From the NCBI GenBank assembly GCA_020726505.1, contig JAHLEZ010000006.1, positions 2,914,001 to 2,978,000 of the forward strand: a stretch of 64,000 nucleotides of DNA. Direction: 5' to 3'. This DNA comes from Leptodontidium sp. MPI-SDFR-AT-0119 (lineage: Eukaryota > Ascomycota > Leotiomycetes > Helotiales > Leptodontidiaceae). Under the pieces are notes generated by a model, which worked only from the letters and a program-made list of their open reading frames with translations, searched no databases and had not been told where the DNA came from. Numbering within the stretch: position 1 is the first letter of the stretch; each line of letters opens with the position of its first letter. The position numbers were made by a program, and so were the translations under genes. This document shows positions 21,476-33,072 of this stretch, one piece after another.

Positions 21476-22664
21476 ATGTCTGAGTTTATGCGAGCTGTGA
21501 GTTATCTCCAAGTGTCCAAACCCTAGATACATGTTAGTTCAGAGCTGATAGCTCCACGCTTTCTAGGTGGACGTGAAGAACGGAGCTGGGCCGGCCTCAG
21601 CTCTCTTCATTAACGATGCCACTCCTATTCCTATAGTTAATGAGGGAGAATGCCTAGTTAGAGTCAAGGCCTTTGGCATCAACAGAGGTGACATGCTGCA
21701 GCGTGATGGAAAGTACCCAAATATCGGCCACCTGACCAAGATCATGGGCCTTGAGTTCAGCGGTGTGATTGCCCGCCTAGGTGCCGAAGGCGAGACCTCC
21801 GACGGGTGGAAGGTTGGCGATGAGGTGTTTGGCCTTCTCTATGGCGGTGGCTACGCAGAGTATGTCAACGTGAACAAGAGGATGCTCATCCGGAAACCCA
21901 AGGAGCTCTCTTTCGAGGAGCTCGGTGGGCTCTGCGAGGTAGGTTTTATGAGTTCACTCCATCCTAATGCCTTCGTTCTAATCATGCTGCAGACCTGGTT
22001 CACTGCTCTTCAAGCCCTTCACTTCGTCGGACTATACAGCTCGGAAGACACGCACTCAATCCTGTGGCATGCTGGTGCTTCGGCCGTGTCTGTCGCCGGC
22101 ATCCAACTCTCAAGGGATGCGCACCTTATCAAGTCCCCCAACTCCCCAGGCCCCAGGGTCTTCGCCACCGCGCGTAAGCAGGAGAAGTGCGACTTTGTCG
22201 TAAAGGAGCTCGGTGCCGTTGGCGCAGTCGACATCTCCCAGCATCCTGACAAGCAGAGCTGGGCTGGCGAGATCAAGAAGCTGAACGGCGGCCAGGGCAT
22301 GGACCTGGTGGTTGACTTCCTGGGTGGCCCGTACCTCCAGTCCAACCTCGACGTGCTAGCTCTCGACGGTCGCATCGTTCAGCTTGGCTGGCTAGACGGC
22401 CCAAACTCGAATGGAAACGTCAACATTGCCGGTTTCATGGTGAAGCGCGCCCGAGTTCAGGGCAGCCAGCTTCGATCCCGTACCCTAGAGTACCAGATCA
22501 AGCTGCGAGACTTTTTTGAGGCCAATGTGCTGCCCGGTCTTGTTGAGGGGCGCTTCAAGCACGTCGTTGAGCGCGTCATTCCTTGGGACCGTGTGGAGGA
22601 GGCGCATGTGTTGTTAGAGAGCAACCAGACTAAGGGTAAGGTTGTGTGTGTCATTCCGGAGTAA
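21476..22664 (+). CDS. Quinone oxidoreductase, PIG3/YhdH-type MDR family
   Basis: Exons 21,476-21,496, 21,567-21,938 and 21,993-22,664 give 354 residues. The seven-residue first exon (MSEFMRA) supplies the start; the intron after it is 70 bp. The second intron (54 bp) is stop-free and a multiple of three. Motifs fit the zinc-lacking PIG3 group: GINRGDMLQRDGKYP (about 44-58), GLEFSGVIARLG, KVGDEVFGLLYGGGYAEY, a nucleotide-binding segment HAGASAVSVAGIQL, VDFLGGPYLQSNL and LALDGRIVQLGWLDG. The family reduces quinones or alpha,beta-unsaturated carbonyls with NADPH in the cytosol. It may be a stress or detoxification gene, or a tailoring reductase. Confidence 0.92.
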
Positions 22665-22798
22665 AAAGCGATTAAATTAGGTAGTGTTCTAGGTTGCGCA
22701 AAATTTATATAATATTATATTACTGTGCAGTTTCTTTGTAGTATTCTTTAATCCGTCGCGTGCACGTCAGCCATATAAGACAGTATCAAACGCTTGCA

Positions 22799-23396
22799 AT
22801 GGCTGATGATATTGATAAACAGGTCACGGCGCACATCCGTGAGATCCTACGTCTTGTGCTTGATGTCAAAGGCAAGACTTTCTGTTGACTGAAACTGTTA
22901 ATTCTCTAATCTAGGTTGTCGATGCATTCATGGCATTCATGGTCCTTCGGAAATGCTGTCAGATTGAGGGTGGCCTTCCCCCTAGATGTGCAACTAAAGA
23001 TGTGGATTAACATCTTACTTGACTTTGTGGTCGGTCTCACACCCTTTGTAGGCGACATTATCGATGGTTTGACGCCCAAAAGTCTTCTATGAGAGGGATG
23101 AGCTGATACTAAAATTTTCTCCAGCTTTTTTCAGAGCCAACACCAATAATGCGATCCTTTTGGAGAAGCACCTCCGTCAGAAGGGAGCCAAAGCTCTGGA
23201 GGCTCAAGGACGACAAACCCCCGCTATAGGTCCTAGTGATCCTGATGAATATGATCGCATATTAAGGGAAGGGGAAGAAGGACAGCCACCACGTCACTGG
23301 CCCTCGGAGAGCCAGCGAGTGTCATCAACATTTGGATATAACGTCCCAGCCCACCATTCTGACCACCCCCCCCCCCAATTCCGCCCACCTCGCTAA
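22799..23396 (+). pseudogene. DUF4112 family gene, broken
   Basis: A possible first exon (MADDIDKQVTAHIREILRLVLDVKG) starts at 22,799. The DUF4112 core resumes at 22,915 after a CTAG acceptor (VVDAFMAFMVLRKCCQIEGGLP), then loses frame in a run of five C at 22,978-22,982, where four would keep the frame. It continues as LKMWINILLDFVVGLTPFVGDIID to 23,066, has an intron 23,067-23,124, and ends FFRANTNNAILLEKHLRQKG plus a Pro-rich tail with stop at 23,394-23,396. The usual segment with FGW and the first GD motif is missing between exon 1 and 22,915. DUF4112 proteins are small membrane-associated proteins of unknown function. Either it is dead, or a sequencing error in the C-run hides a shortened gene. 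Confidence 0.6.
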
Positions 23397-23519
23397 ACTC
23401 ACCGCCACTTATACCTACTAACTTGAATAATTATTAACTCCTTTGATTCTTAATCGATTCTTTTAAATTTTGGAATATGAGTTGTTATTATCATGAAGCT
23501 TGAATATCCGAGTATGATA

Positions 23520-24158
23520 TCATATGTGCTCTCGGGGAGATCGCAAATGGCAAGTCTTTGCGAAAGGCTGCACTTGAGTGAGGTATTCCGAGGTCTACAC
23601 TTCGAGACCGTAACACAACCACTATATCACACCAAGAGGCCGCTAGCCACTTGTAAAGATTACCTACAGTAATAGAGAATCGATTGACTAATTAGGTGCT
23701 TACTCAAGAGGCTCTTAGCCGTGGAGTTACGCATGCACAAATCAGGGGTTTTGGCTAGAGGCTCCTAGCTCTCCAAGGGGATCACTTACTACTTGGAAAA
23801 CACTAGATATCACGGTTTTTGGCTCATAATCCTATTCTAAAGACTAAGAGGCAACTCTATGTCGATTCTGTACGTGTCAATAACACTTGTTCCGAAGTTA
23901 TTAGGCCTTAGTTCTAAAAACTAGAGATCCTGGTAATCAGAGCTATTCTAGCTAGCTAACGATGGAATATGGACGAGACAGGTATTATGGAAGGCTACGG
24001 TCTTAATGGTTTTGTTGTAGGGCAATCTAAAAAGCGTAGGGTTCAAGGGAAACAGTCAGGTTCACGTGCCTGGACGACAATCATTGAGTGTATCTCTGCA
24101 ACTGGAGTTGCTACACTACCGGCAGTAATTTATAAGGGAAAGAACGTCCAGCAACAAC
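23520..24158 (+). pseudogene. pogo/Fot-type DDE transposase fragment with RIP-type stops
   Basis: One continuous frame reads a psq-type start (SLRKAAL, GIPRSTLRDR), a CENP-B-type DNA-binding part (THAQIR, LLALQGDHLLLGKH, FLAHNPILKTKRQL) and the start of the DDE domain (RWNMDETGIMEG, GSRAWTTIIECISATG, LPAVIYKGKNVQQQ). Eight stops interrupt it before 23,969. Most sit where Trp or Gln is expected, as after RIP. The remainder of the DDE domain is absent because the frame passes directly into a hAT sequence. Confidence 0.85.
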
Positions 24159-24607
24159 ACGAGCAGAACGTGACAGTGGGTACAGCACCTCTCCAGGCAG
24201 AACTTGAACGCTGGTTTCAGTTGGCACCTGTGGACTGGGGCAATAACGATTCTCCCGATTTTGTACGCGTTTGGTGGAAAGATGCCTTCCGATGGCCTCG
24301 TCTTGCCGCGGCAGCTAGAGACCTGCTGCCCTGCTCTGCTTCAGAAGTTGACGTTGAACGACTATTCAGTGGTTGCAGAGATGAGTACGGTATCAGACGT
24401 CATTCGTTGAAGTCAGAAACTGTACGAGTCTTGACGCTTTTCCGGGGTGCGTACGAATCGGAAGATACTGTCGATACAGCTTTGATTAAGGCGGCAATGG
24501 AGCTTGATATTCAAGCACCAAAGAACAGTATTTTGTGGCGTCCTGAAAATGTGGTAGGACGGTTGACAAAGGGTAAGTTAGTCCTTGATTTGTATGCAAT
24601 TTCCTAA
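23969..24607 (+). mobile_element. Chimeric open frame: pogo DDE start fused to hAT C-terminal dimerisation domain
   Basis: An uninterrupted frame of 212 residues. Residues 1-63 are the N-terminal part of a pogo-type DDE domain (MDETGIMEG ... KGKNVQQQ). From about residue 64 the sequence changes to a hAT C-terminal domain: LQAELERWF, FVRVWWKDAFRWPRLAAAARDLL, then the conserved S-x-x-V-D-V-E-R-L-F-S-G segment and R-R-H-S-L. No stop interrupts the hAT part. The fusion lies in-frame at about 24,158. Neither part alone has a complete catalytic triad, so transposition is not expected; a DNA-binding or dimerising product is conceivable. Confidence 0.8.
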
Positions 24608-25774
24608 CAAAAGTAAAACGCAGATACCATCATGTCCCATCCTCTTAGATCTTCGACAACTACAATTCCTCCGATCCCCGCTCCCCCGCCCCTACAACTC
24701 CAACATCGACTCCAATAACAACTCTGACAGCTTGATTATACACACAAGGCATAAGACTTACTTTTGCAGAGATTTACAAATCGAATAATATAGGGAACTG
24801 CTATCAAATTAAGTACAAGGGAAGTGCTGTCAAATTAAATATTTAAGTCAAGAGTTCAAGGCTGATTCGATGAATCCTTCGAATGGACTTTTTAAAAGCT
24901 TTGAATCTGATTAATCAGAGGCCAGAATTCCTTGAATCGTACATACGAATATTTAATTCATTCGATTCAAGTTTCATTCAAGAAATTCAAAAAATTCGGC
25001 TTCAATTGCCAGCCCTAATAATGTTGCGGCTCTGTCTCATAACAGTCGAGCGAGGTACTAAACAGATAGACCAAGGCTCGAAGTAGTGGATTGCCTAGAA
25101 ACTAGAATCTAAAGCTAAAGAAGAGAAGAAGAGAAGAATTAGAAGGGAAGAGGCATAGTCTAGTTATATCCCCTTGAGAGCGTCACGTGAGCTCTAGCCG
25201 AGCTTCGTCAGCTGATCGCCGGGCCAGGGCCGATTGGGGCCGTAACACAACTTTTCTCTAGAAATCTAGAAAAATTTACTTAACACTTAATTATTGTTCA
25301 AACTAAATAAAAATTGATTCCCTCGAAAGCTACTGACTTGAATATTCATAATTTAAAACAGTATAGTTATAACTATTGAATTGCGGCGGCGAGAAATTAT
25401 TAAAGTTTGGAAAACCGCGGTCATTCGGACATGGAAAACATTATTATAAACAATGTAAACTTACCGTTCTCTAAACTATATAAAAATAGAGGCGAGAGTC
25501 TACATAAGTATAAGTAATAGTATATCATTCCTATAACTCGCTTGAACGAGTATGTGATTAGTGGTATAATAATATATATCGAAAAGGAGGGGTAAAATGG
25601 GGGATCAAAATCGTCACTTGTTTGCCAAAACTCGAATATTACTCCAAATAACTTGATAATAGCATCATTTGAAAGCCACAATACAGCATATTTAGATTGC
25701 TAAAGTATAATAGTATCGGCTGCGAGGAAGCTTAAAAGTTCGTGAAGTGTAGAGTTCGTTGGCGGGGTAGCTTT
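24608..25774. other. AT-rich transition zone, transposon debris
   Basis: Contains the 3' flank of the hAT fragment, a duplicated TGCT(A/G)TCAAATTAA motif (about 24,798 and 24,824), repeats of GATTCGA/TTCAAG near 24,860-25,010, and a short GC-rich piece (25,185-25,250). No gene is supported; short open frames here lack motifs. Confidence 0.45.
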
Positions 25775-26051
25775 TGTTACGGCTGGCAATAGGTTAATAC
25801 GGCGAGTAGACTCAATCTTTGTATTTGGGCCTAAAGCTACGCTTAGAATCGAGAAGAAAAGATAAGGAGGAAAGGAGAGCCCTTTGTAAGAGAAAGCTCG
25901 AGCATTTATACACAAGGGAGCCTCTTAGCTTTTCCTAATTAGGCATAGCGTAGTCGAGCGCCGTCGAGCGCTATTAATATTAACAAGTCGCATTCGCGAC
26001 CTAGTCTTCTTAATTAGGCTTAGCGCCGTCGGTTACGAGTTAGTCGTAATA
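25775..26051 (-). repeat. LTR in minus orientation, same family as the LTR at 50,711
   Basis: 277 bp beginning TGTTACGG and ending CGTAATA on the plus strand. On the minus strand it is preceded by a G-run of about ten (26,053-26,062), a good polypurine tract, so this is the 3' LTR of a minus-strand element. It aligns in inverse orientation with 50,711-51,012 (shared blocks GGCCTAA, CTACGCT, AATCGAGAAGAAAAGA, CTCGAG) but lacks about 25 bp. Confidence 0.75.
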
Positions 26052-26879
26052 TCCCCCCCCCCGTCTCTTTGAAAAACTGCGTTCGCGTAATTGTAGTTAT
26101 AGCCGTATTATCTTTTAAGTCGTTATAGTCGTCGATACTTGCGTTATAAGCCTCTAGCCATTTAGGTAGTACTCGTAGTAGGCCCTTAATATTAAGACAC
26201 TTTAAATAAAATTATTTAATTATATATAAAGCTATTATAGTATCTAAGTATAAGTACTACTTTAAATCTTCGTTAGCACTTAATTACTTAATATAATAAA
26301 ATAACTTGTTTTGTATTACTTTAAAACTAAGAATGCCTTTAATTTTCTACTTATTTTACTTAAGTAATAACTAAATAAGTGCCGGCGTAGTTTTAGCTTA
26401 TTTAAGTAAGGGATTATCGATATACTTACGAATTAAGTGCGAGTAAAAGACGAGACAAATTAACTAGTCTTTTAAGAGTTTAACTCTTTAACTTTCTTTT
26501 TCTTTAGCGAGTACCTTAATAAGGCTATATTACTTATTTAATAACTTCTTTAAGGGCCGATTAAGATTTTAATTCCGCGTGTTAATTATAACTAAGTTAC
26601 TAATATCTTAATTAACGGCGCAACGCCCACGATTCACTAATCGTTTTATTTTCTCTTATTAATTTTTTAAGAATAATTATGCGACTTTTGTAACCTCCTT
26701 TATTCGTAATATTACTTATAAAGCTTCCTCGTGATTAAGTTTCTTTATTACTATAACCGAAGGCTTTAAGTTAATTAAATCTTAAGAAGTCTTTGGCTTA
26801 ACGCCGTTAAATAGTCGGAAAAGAGATAAGTTGCCTAGGGACTCGTATAATAACATTAGTTAATATTAAATTTGACTTC
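26052..26879 (-). mobile_element. Internal sequence of a minus-strand LTR element, cut by a later insertion
   Basis: AT-rich sequence adjoining the polypurine tract of the LTR at 25,775-26,051. Minus-strand translation is full of TAG/TAA, and no domain could be assigned. It is interrupted at the target site ACTTC by the 194-bp-LTR element; the sequence resumes at 50,587-50,710. Confidence 0.45.
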
Positions 26880-27073
26880 TGTCGTGTAGAAGACGAGTAT
26901 TAGCTCAGGGGTTTAAAAGATTCTACGATCAGATGAGGTTCTAGAAAATGTATTTAAAGATTAATTGAATTTAGCGTTATCCTCTTAAAGAGAGGAGCTA
27001 GAGACTGAGTTTATATACCTAGAGTACTTACGCAAGTATACACTAGACTAAAGAACTGCGCTAGTGCGCGACA
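26880..27073 (+). repeat. 5' LTR of the 8.6-kb element
   Basis: 194 bp, TGTCG...CGACA; target duplication ACTTC on its outer side. Confidence 0.85.
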
Positions 27074-27841
27074 CACCCCCATGGCAAGTTATAGTTATAA
27101 GGACGTTAAGCTTGGCATTAAAGAGGCGCACTAAGGAGATCAGGAGATGCCTTATACGTACTCTAGGCAAATAAATAAAGCTCTAGGAAAGACTAATTGA
27201 GACTATTATATAGTCGTTAAGTGAGTTTTAATAAAAGAAAGTATAATACGTAGTTAAGTGTGTAATCGGGAGCTCGTTCGCTAATAAACGCGTACTCTCT
27301 TAAAAGTAAATAATAATATAAGTCGCCGCGTTAAGATCTTAAGTATTAAATAAGAATACGTAAATAAAGCGTATTATAAACACAAGAGTATTTATATATT
27401 TATCTTAAATTATAAATATAAAAATGTAAGATAAAGTTTCTAGAGAGAGAGTACGATTTATAGATTATAAGGCTGAGATTTTGTTATAGGACAAATGGCT
27501 TAGTCTGTAGTAAAACAAGTGCGGTTAAAGTATTAATTAGTTAATTAGACGTCGCTAGTAATTACGTTTAGGTTAAGAAGTGGCGCTTAATACTCTAATT
27601 AGCTGAGCCACGTCAGGTTAGTATAAAGGTTTCCACTTACTTAGTAGGTAGTATTAATTAATAGACCGTGCGCGCGATTAGTAATCGCGAGCCTTCCGCC
27701 TACAACTATAAATACTGCCCTCCTTTCTTATTAATAATAACCCTTTTTTAATATTACTAATACTAATATATACCTTTATATTTACCCCTTTATTCCTTTC
27801 TTCTTCTTTTATATTATTAAATTCATTATCGAGTATTCTAA

Positions 27842-29145
27842 GATGCCTATTAAATCTACTCCTTCTAAGACTATTAAGAGTCCACAAGAACGTTTTAGGG
27901 CTCTTACTAATCGAATGAATCGCTAGATTGCCCGCGAGGAAGGTGGCTCTAATATAAAGCGCGAAGTTATATAAGAATAACGTCGCTAAAGACTCTAAGT
28001 TATAAGTATTTATTTCCTTATTTTTAATTATTTATTTTTATACTCTTATTTCTTACCCCTTTACTTTTAAGTATTAAATTAACTCTTTAAGTGATAAATG
28101 ATTATTATAGAAGTATCCGCCTCACTATCTCTTATCTAAGAAGACGATAATAATAAGCTTAAGGATATTTTCAGCGAGATTAATAATAATAAGGATAAGC
28201 TTGCCGGCGGTGCCTCCTTTACTCCTTTTATACCCTCTCATTCTATTGTCTCCTTAGGCGATCTCTTCTATTCTACGGACGTATTTGACTCTAATAATGA
28301 CATTTTACTTGTCTTTTATTACTCTTGTCGTGCTTTTATTTACTTCTCTTTACTAAAATCTTTACTTCTTGTTCGCGTTACTTATACGTTATTTAAGATG
28401 ACTATTTAAGTTTCTTTTAGTACTTTAAAGACTCCTAAGAAAGTATTAAATAAAGTTCTTAATCTTTAACCTTATAAACGCGTTAGTGTTTTTACTTTTC
28501 CTTATTAGTTTCGTAAGAGTTTTAAGGGATCTTCGCTAGTGAGAAGAACTCGTGGTATATATTCCTTTTTATTTGTCTAAATCTCACTTTTATTAATCGA
28601 GTATTAAAGTATATATTAATAATACTATAGGCCGCGAATTTACTAATCTTTATTTAATATATATCCGAGTTACTACCTTTAATAAAGGAGATCGAGGCCA
28701 CTACTATATAAACACTACTTCGGCTAGTAATTACTGCTTTACTTGCACTAGTGGCTATATATACTCTCCCGCCACCGGCGATCTTCTAAAGTACGGCAAG
28801 AGACTAATCCGCGCTATTAATACTAACGATTAAAAGGTATATAAATTCTTTAATGAATTATTAGCGATTATTAAGTTAACTATTCTAAGTCTATTAAGAA
28901 GTATCGCGTCACTATTAAAACTCTCCTCGAGAATTTAAGCAAGTCTTCGAGCTCCGAAGAGGAGACTAATAAGATCGTTCCCTCTTCTTCGCGCCGTCCT
29001 TCTCTTAAGTATAGTAAGAAGGATAACTCGGATGATAAGGCTAGAACTAAAGTTAGTAGAGTTGCGGGAAAGCGCGGAAAGTCTATAAATATAGCGGATA
29101 TATTTAAAACCATAGCTAATATACTTCAGTTTAGAAAGCTTTAAG
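27842..29145 (+). pseudogene. Degenerate reading frames at the 5' end of the 8.6-kb element
   Basis: A frame from ATG 27,842 (MPIKSTPSKTIKSPQERFRALTNRMNR) and later blocks (YCFTCTSGYIYSPATGDLLKYGKR near 28,730-28,800; a Ser-rich, charged stretch near 28,920-29,110) are open apart from RIP-type stops. The position behind the 5' LTR fits a gag-like gene, but no capsid or zinc-knuckle motif was recognised. Confidence 0.35.
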
Positions 29146-29569
29146 TTTAAGTAGGATTTAGCTAAGTTTGCGGGGATCTTTTTGTTTTTACGTGGAGTTT
29201 TAGTTATAAGGTTTTTTTTTTATAAATTTACAAGATCTTTGGCTAGGTTTGGCCGGATTAGCTGTAGGATTTGAGCGGAATTAGGTGGATTTCTAGTGTT
29301 TTGGCTATAGAGATACTTAATTTATTAAGTAGAAAAGTTTTTATAAATGAAAAAATAATATAGAATTTCTTTATATACTTTTAATAAATGTATTTAAAGC
29401 TCCTTAACTTGAGATCTATAATTACTAAAGTTCAAGAGAGCTCTGAAAAGCTCGAATTTCTAGCGAGATAAATTCTTTATGAGACTATTAGTAAGTATAT
29501 TAGTAATTAGAAGATATATTACTTTAAAAGATCCGCGAGTATACTCTTACTTTAATTATATATTATGAA

Positions 29570-30900
29570 TATTAATATAACGCAGCTTTGTCGCGATCTT
29601 TTTAATATTATTTATAACAAGCCTAATAGTTTGTTGATTATTATATAGAATCTCCTATGTCTTACTTAAATTAAGAGCCAGATTTTTAAAAAAGTATTAA
29701 AGAGTTATAGTTTCTTTACTTATATACTCTAATATAAGTAGTTCTACTTTAGTTATTGAAGTAGTAATTGTTACTTGTCTTAATACTTTCCAGATCACTA
29801 GCCTACTAAATAAAAAGATTACGTAACCTTAAGATAATCGTTATGTCTTTATATTATTAGCGAAAGAGGCGTCGGAGGTAATAATAATTACTTTATTATA
29901 GTGCCTACTATAAATAATGCTTAAGAAGCGCGTATTAAATAGGTAGTAAATGAGCTAATATATTGTAATAAAGTGTTTAAGCCTAGGGTTTGTTGCGAAT
30001 TGTAAAAGCAGGGCAATTATATATATAATATCCAGTCTTATAATAATTATTACGTATAAGACAAAGCTTACTCTCTCCTAATATACTTTAATATATTTCT
30101 TAAAAGCTTATCTTATGTACTTAACAAGATCGATTTGCGGCAGTAGTATTGTTAGACAATTGCTATTTACTTACTCAAATTTGTAAGCGATCTTCTTAAG
30201 GTACTAGTTATAAACTAAGGAGATTATTTTGCGCTTTCGATCACATAATACTTTAATCCCTAGGAATTACTTAATGTCTTTAAGATTATATATATTATAT
30301 ACTTAGTTTAGACGCTTAATAAGATCCTATTTAAGCTTTTAATTATCTTAGTAATAAAGTACTTAGATATCGTCTACGTAAAAGAGGACTAAGATTTTGT
30401 GTTTAAGATCTATGAATATATAAGGCTCCTCTAAGTAAGGAGAGAGCCTTAAGTTAGTCAGAGTCTTACTTATATACTTGTATTAGAGGTAAAGGGAATC
30501 ACGTATTCCGTAGAGTGCGCGATTAACTCGCAATACTTGGCTAGGCTGTTAGAAACCGGGTGGAAATTGGCAGTATATTATTTTATTATTTATATCTCTC
30601 AAGGCATTAATAAAGGTATTAATCACGTTAAAGCACTTGACTTCTAAATTAAAATGGGCTACGAGCGCTATAGTAATTCTAAAAGACTTTGCGGAGAGCG
30701 TACTAGCGTATATTAATATAATCGTTACCTCACTTTAGAGATCACCCCGAACTACTATTCGAGAGCGGCATCTTAAGATATATCCGTCTTTATTAGGCTT
30801 ATACTTAAAGACCTATATAAGCGGGACGAGTGTGTCTATAGTACTCGAATCGTACTTTTATAAGTACTAGTATTTATATTTATTTATGTTCCTTATTTTT
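29570..30900 (+). pseudogene. Long degenerate reading frame, family unknown, inside the 8.6-kb element
   Basis: Plus-strand translation from MNINITQLCRDLFNIIYNKP (near 29,570) to about 30,900 keeps protein-like composition with stops mainly at expected Trp/Gln sites. Readable blocks include SVECAINSQYLARLLETGWK and QGINKGINHVKALDF near 30,500-30,650. It has none of the usual pol motifs. It could be a captured gene, or a highly diverged element protein. Confidence 0.35.
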
Positions 30901-32825
30901 AACTTATAGTCTTCTAGAAACCACTTTTTTATTAAGTAATTCTTAAGATCGCTCTACCTCTTTAGCTCTAGTAAAAGATCTTGAACCTTAACTTTAGGAA
31001 GTAAGAGCTTCCCTTTTAGTAATAGGCGATTTACTTATATTACTGCCGCGATTACTAAATATACTATCTTAATTAATTCCCTAAAATCGTCTTATTCTTC
31101 TTAAGATATATATTAATTAGGCACAAGCCTATAAAGAAGCTAGTTAATTTTAGATTAAAGATTATTATACTTAGTTAAAGTATACTTATTAAAGTCTATA
31201 CCCCTAAGGTTTAAGTCACCCCCGAGATTAGGGTTGCCCTTTTAAGAGCGCGTTTCTTTAAAGATAGTAGTAAGTGTTATAAATACTTTATTACCTTTAC
31301 TTCCTTTACGTAGTCTCCCTCTTTTTCTTATACTCCTTATTAGCTTTTCTCGAGCACTTAAAGTTTTAGATTAAGCCGTGGCGGCCTTAACCTTTATTTG
31401 AGAGTGTGTTATTACTTTTATTTGTCCTTGTACGTTTAACTAAGCTCTTAACGCTTTAGTCTAAGAGCGCGTTATTACTTTCGATAACGAATCTGAGGTT
31501 CTAGGAGTTTGCGCTTAAAGAGTTAATTACTTTAGACTTTTATTTATAACTTCTTGAGTTACTTAATTAGAGTTTTCAGTTAATTCCTCTAGTACTTCTT
31601 TTAATAGTAGTGACTTTACTCGCGAGTAATCTGCTTTTAAAGTAAATGACAGTATTTGAATCTCGAGTCTAGAAGCTCGAGACGGACCTCTAACTTAGTC
31701 TTATAGTACGTTCGACGCCTGATCTGTGAGTTATATATTCTTACTTAGACGCGATCCCTTTAAGTCTTATTCTATACTTGGCGCAAGCCTTAGGTCGTAC
31801 GTACTCGACCTCTGCTCCCTGCCCTTTACTAGTACTTTAACCGGCGTATTATTTAGTGTAAGAGTGGCTTCAAGAGTCAGAAGTCCTATTATAATACTCG
31901 GTTCTCTAGTATCCTTTACCCCTAAGTTTTAACTCTTTAGAGTAGTAATTAGTCCCTTGACGAGCCTAGAAAGTAATATTAAAGCGCTTTTAATTATAAC
32001 TGTCACTTCTTCGACAATCTTATTACTTATAATATTCTCTAGGATTCCGGCCTAGTTTATGACTAATTTATTTTCTTTAATAAGATCACAAATCGACTAA
32101 GCTTTTTTAATTATAATTATTACTTCTTCTTAATTTAACTTATAAAATAAGTCTTTATTAAAGTGTATATTACGCGTGACAATAATTCGGTCGAGACGTG
32201 GCACTTAAATCCGGTAAATATTAGAAGTATAGAAACTTATTAAGTATCTAATGTGCGCACGTGTATTTACTTTAAACGCTCTTTTCTTTTGCCCTTTCGC
32301 TTATTCTATTATTAATAGATATACTTTGTACTCGAAGACGAAAATCTTATTTTAATTTAGTCTGAGATTTATAATAAGCTTTGTAACAAGCGCCGGATTA
32401 TATTATTAAAAGTAGTTATAAAACCACTAATTTAGTGTTTTTAGTAGTAACTACTAATTATTCACGCGCTTAAGGCTCTTATTATATAAGTAAATACTTC
32501 CTAGTGCGCATTCGATGGCTAGTTCCGCGGGGAGATTTACTAAGAGCCTTACTTTGATTCCCTTATTAATTACTTCTTAGTTAGCCCTTTCGGCGCCGCC
32601 ATTTAATTTATAAGTTAAGGTAAGTGAAAGCTCGAGTTTAATTCTGAGCTTCTTAGCCTAGTTCTTATATCTCGTGAACCCGCGAATAATAATAACTGCC
32701 TTTTCTTAGTCGTGTTTTAGTTTATATATTAAGAGTTTAAACTGCTTACGAACTTAGCGTTTAAAGCTCTTAATATATTTGAAGACTATATTATACTCTT
32801 TGTTTTAGAGGGTATAACCTATAAG

Positions 32826-33072
32826 TGTGACGACTGTCGGTGCCCAGAGCCTCATTTCCACTGGCTTCACTTAGTACTGCCCGATCGGGACGTACCGAGA
32901 TTACTATAGTGCTAGGCATAGTAACCTCTTATATATAGACTTATTCTTTCCTTACCTTCTTTCCTCTATAGTTGTAGATTCTAAGTTAATACTTAATATT
33001 GTTATATATCTTGTGTTAATATATAAGGCGTCAGTTACACGTGATTGCCGTCTTTTTAGGGCAAGCGTCATA
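32826..33072 (+). repeat. 5' LTR of the nested gypsy element
   Basis: 247 bp; TGTGACG start; terminal CGTCATA carries a probable RIP change from CGTCACA. Confidence 0.9.

Noticed and set aside
25883..26062. Possible CRISPR-like or microsatellite reading of the C-run and short repeats
   Set aside because: The C-run is the polypurine tract of a minus-strand LTR element; no regular repeat-spacer structure exists.
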